NCBI GenBank assembly: GCA_904066235.2
Contig: CAJFCV020000001.1
Span: 7,440,001-7,504,000, forward strand
DNA: 64,000 nt
Origin: Bursaphelenchus xylophilus
Taxonomy: Eukaryota; Nematoda; Chromadorea; Rhabditida; Aphelenchoididae
Direction of reading: 5' to 3'
The notes below the pieces were generated by a model that did no database searches, was not told where the DNA came from, and worked only from the letters and a program-made list of their open reading frames with translations. The translations under genes were made by a program, and so were the position numbers. Below, in pieces: positions 1 to 10,591 of the stretch; within the stretch, counting starts at the first letter, position 1, and each line of letters starts with the position of its first letter.

Positions 1-111
1 TTGCTTATAAACTTTTCTCGGTTAGTTTGACGTTGTTATTTCTTATGATTTATATTGCGTGCGTGTTCTTATGATAGAAAATAGTTTTAGGTAATATCGT
101 TGTTCTTAGGA

Positions 112-1644
112 ATGGAGGAACTGAACGTGATTAATGATCGGCAGCCCCAGTTGCCCCATTTTTTGGCTAAACTATGGTCTATTCTAGATGATACGCAGTA
201 CGAAAATGCCATCTGTTGGGATAAGGTATAGGTTAACAACGTGAATTTATATTTTTAGAGTGGTGAATCATTTCACATTGTGGATTCATATTTGTTCAAA
301 AATGCGGTACTACCGAGATATTTCAAGCACAATAATCTAAACAGCTTCGTGAGGCAACTTAATTTATGTAAGTACTCCAACTAATTGACTTATTGCTATC
401 TAGACGGCTTTCGGAAAATTCCCATTGTTGGGAATGCATGCTTGTTGAATGAAAATGGCGATAATCTCCATTTTTCCCACCCATTCTTCATCAAGGGAAA
501 CTTCCACCTTCTTCAGCACATTAAAAGAAATGCCGTTAAAGGAACAGGTGGTTCCAAGGCCAAGCAGGAGCAAGCAGCTGAGAAACGACAAGTTTCGGTA
601 CCTGAAGATGACCTTGTCTGCATGTTCTCTGAACTTAAACTCATGCGAGAGAAACAGAACACGATGAAGAATACAATAAGGCAATTAACTAGGTAAGGTA
701 CAAGTTTATGTCATTTAAAATTTGATTATAGAGACAACATTCTGCTATGGCAAAAGATGGCCGCGTTAGAAAACTCACAAAATAAACAACAAGAGAATGT
801 CGGAAAGCTTGTCCAATTCCTCATGGCTCTAGTACAATCTCAGAAAAGAGTTCATAACAATTCCCAGAGAATTATGCAGTTAGACGAACTAGATGAGAGA
901 GCCCGTAGGAATCCATCCCCTAAGAGCAACAGGGCGTACAACCAGTCTCCAGTTAATTGCTTGGCTATTCAGAGAGGTCAGGGCATAAGACCTACACTTG
1001 ACTTTGGTATTTTGGATGGAATCCAGAGAGAACTGACAGAAAACAGCTTTGATATGACTTCAAATTTGTCTATGAACGCAGAAAACGCTTTACTTGAAGG
1101 ACTTCAGCTTCGTCAAAGGGCCATTGAAGAAGGTGGGCCTTATCTGGAAGACGGGATTCTCCAGAATGTTGACGATGAACATCGAAGTTCACATGTGGGG
1201 GGATCTTCTTTACAACGATATCGGGCGAATGGAGAGCCTTCGGTAAAGAGATCGTTCAAGCCATGCCTTCCATCTTACTCTCCTAATATAATGCTCAAAC
1301 CCAAGAAATATGCTGAAGAACTACTTCAGAGTTACGATGTCCCGTCTACCTCTCAACATGTATATGAAGAAGAGGATCAGCAACAGGTATGGGAAAATTC
1401 AAGTTTTATCTAGACCCAATGTTTTCTTTAACTTTAGATGACCGAAAACATGGGTTATGAGACTTATCCAAGCCTCGGCCTCGTCGGGGACAACGAAACC
1501 TTTTATTATGTGGACGAACAAGGTAATCAATTCATCCCAGAATTAGACCTGGATCAAATCCCCAATGAATTTCTTCTTGATCATGAGGTTGTTATTCCTC
1601 AGATTGAACATTCAGAACAACTTGCGGATGAAGAAGATGTCTGA
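112..1644 (+). CDS. hsf-1: Heat shock transcription factor (HSF-1 family)
   Basis: Sequence-specific activator of heat shock genes, acting as a nuclear trimer. Five exons: 112-225, 259-367, 404-692, 732-1386, 1438-1644; 457 aa. The winged-helix DNA-binding domain covers about residues 12-120, with the family signatures [25 protein letters not shown] (recognition helix) and [11 protein letters not shown] leucine/hydrophobic heptad region at about 140-210 matches the HR-A/B trimerisation coiled coil. The C-terminal part is acidic (ends DEEDV) and could be an activation region. The start ATG follows TTCTTAG by two bases, which looks like a trans-splice acceptor. Introns 1-3 are only 33, 36 and 39 nt. 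The family assignment is firm from the DNA-binding domain; the activation region is inferred from composition. Confidence 0.95.
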
Positions 1645-2335
1645 GTATCGTTCATTATACCCCTATTATCCATGTTATTGGTAAATAAACAAAATATTGT
1701 TATGACACTTCCACTTGTAGAGGTCATGGCAATACTTTTCACATAAAAAGGAAAAGACGGGCACGGAACGATGCGTTTTTGGTAATTTATCACAGACCGA
1801 GAGAACAGTTGGACGGGCGAAAGGCGACGGGATGCCGAAAGTTGCGTCCGAGCTTTTTTGTGGTCCTGTCAGCGCAGTCATGTCGGGTGAGGAAGATGGA
1901 CCCCGCGCGCGCGTTTACTGGCGTTTCCCCCAAATCTGGCAAATTCCCGTTTTCTTCCGCCGCCGAGGAATTGTTTGTTATCTTTGGCCGAATCCGGGTG
2001 GTTTGGCTGACCCTTTCTGATTCGGACTCTCTTCAAACAAGTACTTTTACATAACATACAAATAACTTTATTGTTCTTTTGTACGGGTATTGCTTTTTAA
2101 CAGAATTAGTCTCTCAACCTATTAGAGACATGACGATTAAAGGTTGATTTAAACATAGTCATTTGCACCAGTTTTTTATCGCCTTAAGACCCAAATCCGA
2201 CGATTATGTTATCCATTGTGTAATTGGGCCGTTCACAAAGTCTTTAATGTGGATGATCAAGTTCGGACCATCTTCCCCTTCCCTTCGCTTTGTTTTATTT
2301 ACTTAAAGTAGTGTGTTTAAGGTCCGACCTGGACT
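1645..2335 (+). other. Intergenic region between hsf-1 and zoo-1
   Basis: 691 nt without a supported gene. An AATAAA-like hexamer at about 1683 may serve hsf-1 polyadenylation. The centre (about 1795-2030) is GC-richer than its surroundings and has open frames with no recognisable domain. It probably holds the zoo-1 promoter; this is inferred from position only. Confidence 0.5.
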
Positions 2336-5300
2336 ATGGACGTTGGCCCAGATGTGAATGGACGTCCTGAGGATATGCGTGAGGACGAAGTTTCGGTGAG
2401 TTGGGGGGAAGGGCTCTTTTATTACACTGGGCATATAAAGAAGCCAGTTGTCCTGCTCTCCTGGTTGTGACCTTTCCTCTTCATCCACCTCATCTTTGAG
2501 CCTTTCAGACCTCAGGCGACTATCGCGTCAGTTGGCAGCTTTTCTCAGTGAACCTGCTCCGGGTAGGTGACCATTTTTTATTATTAGTTTTTAAATATTG
2601 ATGAAATCAATTTTAAATTCCGGTTTTAATTTTTGTTAATTAATTAATGATTTATTATATTTAAAAGGGTTCTGCTTGCAAAGGAAGTTCCCCTGATTTT
2701 TAAGTTGTAAAGCTTTAATAACATTTTCGTATTTTCTAAATCCCCTTACAGTCTCGTGATAACGGGTTTGGCATCGGCATCTCTGGTGGCAAGGACAACC
2801 CCAATCTTGCGCGGCTAAATGACTACAGTGACCTTGTAGTAGCCGATCCCTCGATTATCGTAACCGACGTCTTGCCTCGAGGGCCTGCGGCTAACATTGT
2901 AAAGTGAGTCTATGTTAGAGGACAGTCATTCACTCGTACAGTCTTCTTCTGCTTGTCTCCGTTTGAAAATCCTGCTTTTATTCTGACTTATTCTCTACTG
3001 TAGTTCTCTTTGTACAATTTTTTTGCAGGGAAAACGATCGGATTATTGCCGTAAATGGTGTTTCTCTAGAGAATGTGGATTACATTACTGCAGTAAATGT
3101 TATGAAGAGTTCAGATAGATTGAATATGATTGTAAAAAGAAGAATTCCGCTTCCCTGCCTCGAGTACGAACAGAGAACACTCAAATTCACGTTGTCCAAA
3201 TCACGAAAAAAAGACGGTAATTGCCATACAATGTATCTCTGATGTTGAATACTTTATATTTCAGATTTTGGAATTGTTCTTGGATGTAAATTTTACATTA
3301 AGGAGATTAATAATCCCAAATTGGCAGAGAAAGAGCCAGGCCTCAAGGAAAACGATAATGTCCTCAGAATCAATGGCCAATTACTGGAAGGGCTCAGTCT
3401 GGACGAAGCCACCAGATTACTGCAAAGGTCAAGGGAGAAACTCTCATTGGTTGTGCAGAGGGATGTAAAAAGAGGCACGGCCGGCTCACGGTGGCCGAGT
3501 CAGACAACTGTGAGTTTTCCCAATCTGGTTGCGACATTAAATGTGGTATTTTTTCAGGTCTACGAAAGGTTGGGAAGTGTGCCAATAACTCCGAGACAAA
3601 GCCCAATCCCTGCCACGTATCATCATGACGCTCACGTCTCACGGAAAGACGACATGGAATTAGGAAAGCGGTAAGAAAAGACGTTGATAATCAATAGAGC
3701 TCAGGTATTCGGAGCCGATCGGATCCGAATATTTCAACCAGCACCCCACGCCTTCCCAGAACGCTCTTCTTAATCGAGGGCGGACCTCTTCTCAGACTCC
3801 TTCAACCTGTTCGTCACCTCGATTAAATCATTTCCCAATTGTGCCACAGGCATCTTCTGTGATAACTGATAATTCTGAAAAGCCCGGAGAGACCGTGCGC
3901 TTTAAGAAAACAGGGTCCACCTCCCTTGGGATCCGGGTAATTGGAGGAAATCAAGTTGGAATCTTCGTTTCCGCGGTTCAGGAGGACTCTCCTGCAGCAA
4001 AAAATGGGATACGGTAACTCATAATGCAATGTATATAATCTGAATCATGTTTTAGTGTAGGTTGTCGATTAAATGAAGTAAACGGACAATCGTTCAAAGG
4101 GAAAACAAGAGAAGAAGCAGTGGAAATGCTTCTGAATCTTGCTGACGATGTTACTGTGAAGTATGAAAACAGTTTGGATGACTTTTATCTTGTCAAAAAC
4201 TACCAATTGGGCGACAGTTTTTATATTAGGCAAGCACTCACAATGTTAATCAATGCCTTTTAGAACGTTATTCTCGCATTTAAAGAAAACTATGAAGAAC
4301 GAAGTTTGTTTCTCCGAAGGAGACATCTTCCATGTAACGGATACATTACACAACGGATCGGTCGGTATGTGGCAAGTTCAGAAGGTTTACTCCTCGCTCG
4401 ATCAAGACCAAAAGCCCGAGGAAATGCAAGGAGTTATTCCGAATGCCAGGAAGTAAGTCGTGGGATACCCATCGAAAGGAGCCTGTACCCCCATCCCTAT
4501 CCAGGCCAAAATAAGTTCAATTTTTGTAATGGGTTTCGTAAGGCTTTTCATTTGGATAATTTCCCAAAATTGATTTTTCGCTTTCTCAAACAGAGCCTCT
4601 TGATTCAAAATTTTTCTTTAAAGTGTTTGATTTTAGCGCCGACGTCTTGGCCAAACAAGAAACGGCAGACTACTCAACAATTAGCCGAACTTTATTCCGG
4701 AAGCGAGTTGGGCCTAAGAAGATCAAGCCCGGAGATGCCCAGACTAAAGCCGAGCTTGGACTCCCTGCTTACGAACGGGTCGTCCTGAAGAAACCCGCCT
4801 TCAAACGACCTCTTGTTATATTCGGCCCTCTTGCTGATGTCGCTCGTCAGTTGTTGCTCACAAACTTTAGGCCTTACTTTCAAGCAGTTGATGAAGACGG
4901 TCCTATTAGGATCTCGGCCATCAATCGCATTATAGAATCGGACAAACATTGCGTCCTCAACATTGGCCCGTGCTCCGTGGAGAAGCTACAAGCCGCCCAA
5001 TATGCGCCCATTGTCATCTTGATTGACGTGGACTCGAGAAGTAGAATACGGGAGTTAAGAGCGAAGGCGGGAGTAGCCACAATCTCGGCCAGAAAGCTGT
5101 TAGATTACTCCACCAAGATCAAGAAGCATTACTCCCACCTTTTGACGGCCACCTTGGACGCGTTGAAAGAAGATGGCTGGTTCGATGCCCTGAGGATGCT
5201 GATCGTCCATCTCCAGGACCGACGCGTGTGGATCCCCGAAGTCGCTCATTTCCCAGCAGACGAGGTCGTCCTCTTTCCAAATCTGTCAGAACAAGATGAC

Positions 5301-8300
5301 ATTTCTCGAAGTGATTATGGTGTTCTGGGAACCAAAAGTCCTACAGAATCCCCCAGAATGATGTCTTCTCTTACCTCGACACCTATGTCTGGCCATCACA
5401 ACTTTGTCTATCTGGGTGATAACGAGTTGAATCAAGACTCAAAAAATAATCTCCTAAATGAAGTAAGATACGACTGATCTTGTTTGAAGAATTTATTAAG
5501 GTTGATCCGTGCGCAACGCAAGTTCCAGTCAATGGAAAGAACAAAAACGATCTTTACTATCAACACTCTAATGGGGATAATCGCCGAATTCTGGCTCAGG
5601 ATCAAGCGGCACGCCTAAAACAACCCGAACAAAAACCTCCCAGCAACGGAGTCCCTTACATAGACGGTAATTATACTTATTTAACGCTTCTGTACTTCGA
5701 AAACTAAATTATTTTTTTGAAAGGCCGCTTAGAAGGAAAGTATCTGGGGACTCAGCAACTCTGTGGGGAAAATAACGGCGAGTCGTCGCAGCAAAATGTT
5801 TCACCTCGTTGAAAGAATGGTGCAGTCGCGCGCCGCCTGCGGATAGCGTCGCAGAGCGACGATGGGCTATTCCAAGGCGCGACGATTTTCCCGACAGACT
5901 AATGCTCCAAGTGAGACGTTCAGATTTTCTCCAAATTTTCTAACCATGCTAGGCGTAGGGCACATCAATTTCTGAAAGTTTTAGCTCGCGCTTTGCAGGC
6001 GCATCCGATGGCGCTACAGCGTTTCGGGTCAGGCCGAGCTCGGGTCAACGACGTTTCCGGTAAACGATACCGTTTTATAGGTAATCGGGGGACTAGGTCT
6101 GAACGACCTGACGAATTTTGAAATGTTTTCGCTTGGGGACAGGAAAAGAAACATTTTTTGCGGTGAATTGAACCAAATTTGAAATGTTTTCGCTTCGCGA
6201 CTGGGAAAAAAGGAATGGAGAGATTTACGTACGTGTTATTTGCGTACAATCATTACGGCTATATTCTTACCCCACCCTCTGGCACGCCAATTTGTTTTTG
6301 AAGAAAAATTAAATCGAAATTTTCTGAAACAAAAATGGGCCTTTTTTAAAATTCGTACAGATTATGAAAGCCCATACTTCAAAGTGGTTGAACCTGAACT
6401 CTACCCCTTTTCTGAACTTTACCCCTTTTTCAACTCTACCCCTTTTTCAACTTTACCCCTTCAGAACTTTACCCCTTTTTCAACTCTACCCCTTGAATGA
6501 ACTTTACCCCTTTTTGAACACTACCCCTCATTTTGAAAATTGAAAAAATGAGGTGTGACACCTTATACGATGAAAATTTTTTTCAAATTGAAAATAATGA
6601 GGTGTGACACCTTATACGATGAAAAATTTTTTCAAATTGAGAAAAAATGTCACACCTTATTATTTTCAATTTGAAAAAATTTTTCATCGTATAAGATGTC
6701 ACACCTGATTTTTCTCAATTTGAAAAAATTTTTCATCGTATAAGATGTCACACCTTATTATTTTCAATTTGAAAAAATTTTTCATCGTATAAGATGTCAC
6801 ACCTGATTTTTCTCAATTTGAAAAAATTTTTCATCGTATAAGATGTCACACCTTATTATTTTCAATTTGAAAAAAAATTTCATCGTATAAGATGTCACAC
6901 CTGATTATTTTCAATTTGAAAAAATTTTTCATCGTATAAGATGTCACACCTTATTTTTTCAATTTTCAAAAAGGGGTAGAGTTCAGATTTTTTGGCGAAG
7001 ATCAAAAAAGGGGTAGAGTTCAGCCTTTTTTGGGGTAGGGTTGAAAAAGGGGTAAAGTTCAGATTGGGGTAAAGTTCAGAAAAGGGGTAGAGTTCTGCCG
7101 CAACGCTTCAAAGTGTAATGGTTCCTAAAATTAGGATGATCCTACGTTTAAAAACTCCCATTTTGACGAAACGCCAAAACTTCCATCAGACTAGGATACT
7201 ATAATGTCCGTAATACCATCGTTATCTGCCTAGCTCAATCCGTGGCAAAATTTACTTTTGAGTTTGGTGATGCCCTTTTCAAGCGCAGCTTGGAAAGATA
7301 CAACAAACTAAGCCAAACGTTTTAACAAAAATGTGCCAGAGGCCTCTGGTACTGTCAGTGTTTAAAGTTTCATCAAAATCTGAGCGTCGCACTTGGGGTA
7401 CTTCCCATGTTATGTAGATGAACCATTAAAATGTTCGTGGAAAAAATAAAAATGAGGTAGTAATGGTAATTTAAAAATTCGAAGTTGGGCGGGTTTAGAA
7501 TACGCGATTTTTTTCTCGTGTTCGGGTAATTTTAGGCAACCACGTTGACCGTGATGATGACCTAGGCCTTTTTGGCGGAGCTTTTTTGCTTACTCGGGAA
7601 GTGTACAAACTTACCCTCACCAAATAACAAGTGTTATATACCGTTCGAAAGCCCTTGAAAAGTAGTGTTAGAAACTACTTTCAGTTTTTGCAGAATGCCT
7701 CAGGACGAAAAATTATGAGCGGTTGATTTGTACGTTTATTAGTTACAAAATCTGATATGGGGCAAAATAAATGTTACGCAAAATGTTACGTGGTTCACTT
7801 GGCTTCAAGTGAGAGCTCCTAACAAGCGCGGGCTCGCGGGGATTTTTGTTTTCCTTAACATCTTTATCATCGCAAAAAATATTAGCGTGCGTGTATTAAC
7901 ACTCTGGTTTCAGATCAAGACAACAACGCAGCCCCGGAGACAACGTCAAGCCCACATAAAGTAATAGACGAGGTATACGCCGTGCTTGATTGGAACGGCG
8001 GCACAGTCAGATGTCCCGAGTCTGGAGTCGAACTCATTCTCCCGGCCATGGCTTTGTCCTTTGGGAAGTCACAGAAATTATTTATAAAGGTTATCGAAGA
8101 ACAATCTCAGTCCGATGAAGACATTTTAAGTCCTATCGTCACCTGTGGCCCTCAAGGCCTTCAATTTAATCGACCGGTCGAACTACGCCTTCCTTACAAG
8201 GCCAACCGGGATCCCAAAAACAACAATATTTTGGATGGAATGACGCAATTTGTACTAAAGACGGGTTCCGAGAACACCTGGAAGAATATCGAGTTGCTCG

Positions 8301-8359
8301 AACCACCAGTCCAAAACACTCAGAACAATTACATCTCCGTGTTCACGGACCATTTCTAG
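2336..8359 (+). CDS. zoo-1: ZO-1-family MAGUK scaffold with ZU5 domain
   Basis: Membrane-associated guanylate-kinase scaffold of cell junctions that links junction proteins to actin. Twelve exons: 2336-2395, 2509-2562, 2752-2903, 3029-3216, 3265-3509, 3558-3670, 3705-4013, 4056-4229, 4264-4452, 4637-5462, 5501-5666, 7914-8359; 973 aa. Order of domains: PDZ1 (about 28-125, GFGIGISGG loop), PDZ2 (about 150-225), PDZ3 (about 315-415, LGIRVIGGNQVGIFV), SH3 (about 430-495, DSFYIR start), guanylate kinase-like domain (about 520-700), ZU5 (about 845-973, GGTVRCPESGVEL). This order with a terminal ZU5 is diagnostic for ZO-1 rather than DLG. The kinase-like domain should be catalytically inactive, as in the family. 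Intron 8 uses a GC donor. Intron 11 is 2.2 kb of repeats. The choice of first ATG is less certain than the rest. Confidence 0.93.
5752..5900. mobile_element. MITE family A, copy 1 (CTGTCGG termini)
   Basis: About 150 bp in the last intron of zoo-1. The left arm contains GGGGAAAATAACGGCGAGTC and the right end reads GACGATTTTCCCGACAGACT, so the ends are inverted repeats. It is closely related to copies at 32830-32982 and 56592-56723. It carries no coding capacity. The left terminus has drifted. Confidence 0.7.
6396..7095. repeat. Foldback repeat with internal 49-bp tandem array
   Basis: 700 bp in zoo-1 intron 11. The ends are inverted: GAACTCTACCCCTTTTCTGA at 6396 and its complement ending at 7095. 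The outer arms are made of short tandem units of the type AACTTTACCCCTTTTTC. The centre (about 6540-6960) holds about nine units of roughly 49-55 bp containing CATCGTATAAGATGTCACAC; the first two are in inverted orientation to the rest. No protein is encoded. Confidence 0.8.
7361..7406. repeat. Fragment of MITE family B (right end)
   Basis: The segment ends in GAGCGTCGCACTTGGGGTAC plus TTCCC, the terminus shared with the elements in the hexokinase introns. Only this end is clear. The remaining intron sequence, 7407-7913, holds nothing I can assign. Confidence 0.6.
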
Positions 8360-8414
8360 AATTTATTATATTTATCTGTAAATAACGTTATTTACCTCAG
8401 ACACAAATATATTT

Positions 8415-9502
8415 TTATAATCCTTCTATCAGAGGATCAGCGAAGACGCAATCTTCTTCGATCTTCAGATTCAATCTCGATCCGGAGTTCTTATATTCAG
8501 AAGTGACGATTCTGAACCATCCGCTTTCGCCCCATCCATTCACTCCCCAACTGTTCCTTCCAATCCAGAACGGAACGCCATTCTCAACACCCCATCCAGC
8601 CACAGAGATTATGTGATTGATTTGTACATCAGTGTCTTCCTGGTAAATCCCTCCACTGTACCCATCCAACTTCTCGGTGGCCGAGATGCCGCAGGCAATG
8701 GGGCCATGATGGTAAATTTCCGCCTTCATTTTTTCGAGACCTGAGACCTCACCGTAGTCTCCAACTTTGTAAAGGGTAAAGTTTTGAATGGCATAACACC
8801 TATCTGGCCAGCATGTTCCACAACGATTTTGTGGGTTACATTCTAAAAAAACCACATTAATTCATTAAAAAAAGGCGGTCAAAATAAATTACTTGGAATG
8901 TGCAGCAATCATTTCCGGTCTTAAACTTACTTTGGTTGGTGGCCTGATAATTATTACAGGTCTCGTGAGGGATGCCTTTTTCATGAGCATATTTGTAAAC
9001 GGGCAGGGGGTCGCCTCCAAAACAACTCCCAGCACCAGCACAGTCGATCACTTCCTGTACTGATAAGAGTGGCTGCGGCCACTTGTTCTTGTTTTTGATG
9101 TTAAAGCGATCAGCAAGAGCCGAAGTCGATCCAAAGGCCCAACAAGACCCGCAATCTGAAGAAACAAATTACTTTATTTTTAGGACACTTACATTGAGGA
9201 ATATGTTGGTTGCGGTCAACAGTAACATAATTAACCCCATCTATATTCCTCCAGTCCCATTGCTCTGGAAGAGACTCGAAGTCATAGTCCGGGTTATGAT
9301 ACACCCTACGGGGAGGGTTGCTGGCCAGCAGACTCCGGTCTCGATGTCTGACGTAGCAAGGGCCAGAGCGAGTAACGCCTTCACCATCCCCCTTTGTGGC
9401 TACTCGATAGTGCTGACTGTGATGTAGATGTGTCTTGTGATGATCATGACAGTCCAAGCCCGTCAAAGACAGCAGAAACCCCACTAGCCACAAGCCCTTC
9501 AT
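8415..9502 (-). CDS. cpz-1: Cathepsin Z/X-type cysteine protease
   Basis: Papain-family (C1A) lysosomal or secreted carboxypeptidase. Exons in transcription order: 9502-9193, 9155-8931, 8842-8415; 320 aa. A hydrophobic signal peptide ([15 protein letters not shown]) opens the protein, followed by a short propeptide with a Cys (PCYVRH), as in cathepsin Z. The mature enzyme starts near [15 protein letters not shown]. The catalytic Cys is in [10 protein letters not shown], the His in [11 protein letters not shown] and the Asn in RNSWG. The segment RNQHIPQYCGSC carries the HIP mini-loop that defines cathepsin Z/X. The upstream neighbour on the same strand ends 181 nt away, which fits an operon. 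The ATG follows a plausible acceptor (TTGGTCAG). Confidence 0.95.
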
Positions 9503-9683
9503 CACAGCCAACTGACCAAATCAATCACGGGTGACCTTTTGATAACTCCTTATCATACCAGTTTAAAGGGAATGGGTGGTACGGCGTCTTTTGTGGAGTG
9601 TCAGTCAATCACCTCGATATTTATAAATAAAATGGCATCTTTATTCAGCTTCAAACACATTATAACAAAGCAACCAGTAAACA

Positions 9684-10390
9684 TTAAACCCGGGGAACGT
9701 TCCGTTCAATGAAATCCTTGACGTCGTCCAATTCCTAGAATCAACGATGAACTGCTCGCAAAATTAAGTTACCTGATTGCTTACAGAATGATCTAGATTA
9801 CGGTAGACATGAAATTCGACTCCCTCCTGGAACGAATCAATGTAATCAAAGCTTCTTTTCATCAAATTTCCGAACGGAACGATGGAATCAGAATCCCCAC
9901 AACCGAAGAAAACTGGGGTCTTCTTATTGGCCTGACATTCGCCCGGGAATCTTGAATGTTGTAGCAGATATCCCGACAAAGCGGCGACCCCACCCAACTT
10001 TCGATGATAGGTAAGGCCAGAGAAGAGGGACACCGCCGCTCCTTGTGAGAATCCTCCGAGCAAGATCCTATCTGGTGCAATTCCATCAGATATCTCATTG
10101 TTTATCAAATCAAATACCACTTTCCTACTCCCTTCCACATGCTCTACGATCTCCCCACCATCCCAAGTTAGACTTTTGGAATCATACCACGCTGGCATGC
10201 TCGCTCCCCCACACCTTGCCAACTTTCGAGTTGGAGCATGGGGTAAAATAACTTTCATGTAAGGAAGTCTGAGAACCCCCTCAAAGGTATCTTTCCATCC
10301 AAACCCAGTATCCCCACGTCCATGCAGGAAGATCATCGTTGCTGTGTGCTCGGAGAGAGCGGGGATGATTAACGGGGCGAGTCTTGACAT
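9684..10390 (-). CDS. Acyl-protein thioesterase (LYPLA1/2 family)
   Basis: Alpha/beta hydrolase that removes palmitate from S-acylated proteins, usually cytosolic. Two exons: 10390-9773 and 9734-9684; 222 aa, close to the family's usual 220-230. The oxyanion region IFLHGRGDTGFGW and the nucleophile elbow GGFSQGAAVS (catalytic Ser) are present, with the Asp in GCGDSDSIVP and the His in NLDHSVS. The second exon supplies the C-terminal helix ELDDVKDFIERNVPRV. The gene is second in a head-to-tail trio on the minus strand, 201 nt after the PHAF1 homologue and 181 nt before the cathepsin. Confidence 0.95.
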
Positions 10391-10591
10391 ATCTTATCGG
10401 AAATACGTAAATAAAGGCTACACAATTTCAGAAAAAAGTATTATGAGGTGAATAAATCCAACTCCTCCAGTCTATCCGTGCCTTTCTTGCCACTGTTCCA
10501 AAAAATGTACAAACTTTATTTACATTATACACAAAATTTGTTGCCGATGGAAGTCATCATAAGGGTAAAGAAAATAGTCAATCACAAAAAT

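Noticed and set aside
1779..2054. GC-rich open frames between hsf-1 and zoo-1
   Set aside because: Overlapping frames in the same stretch, no domain, no splice signals that extend them; best explained as promoter sequence.
6540..6960. Regular repeats resembling a CRISPR array
   Set aside because: The units are contiguous without unique spacers, lie in a eukaryotic intron, and include inverted units.
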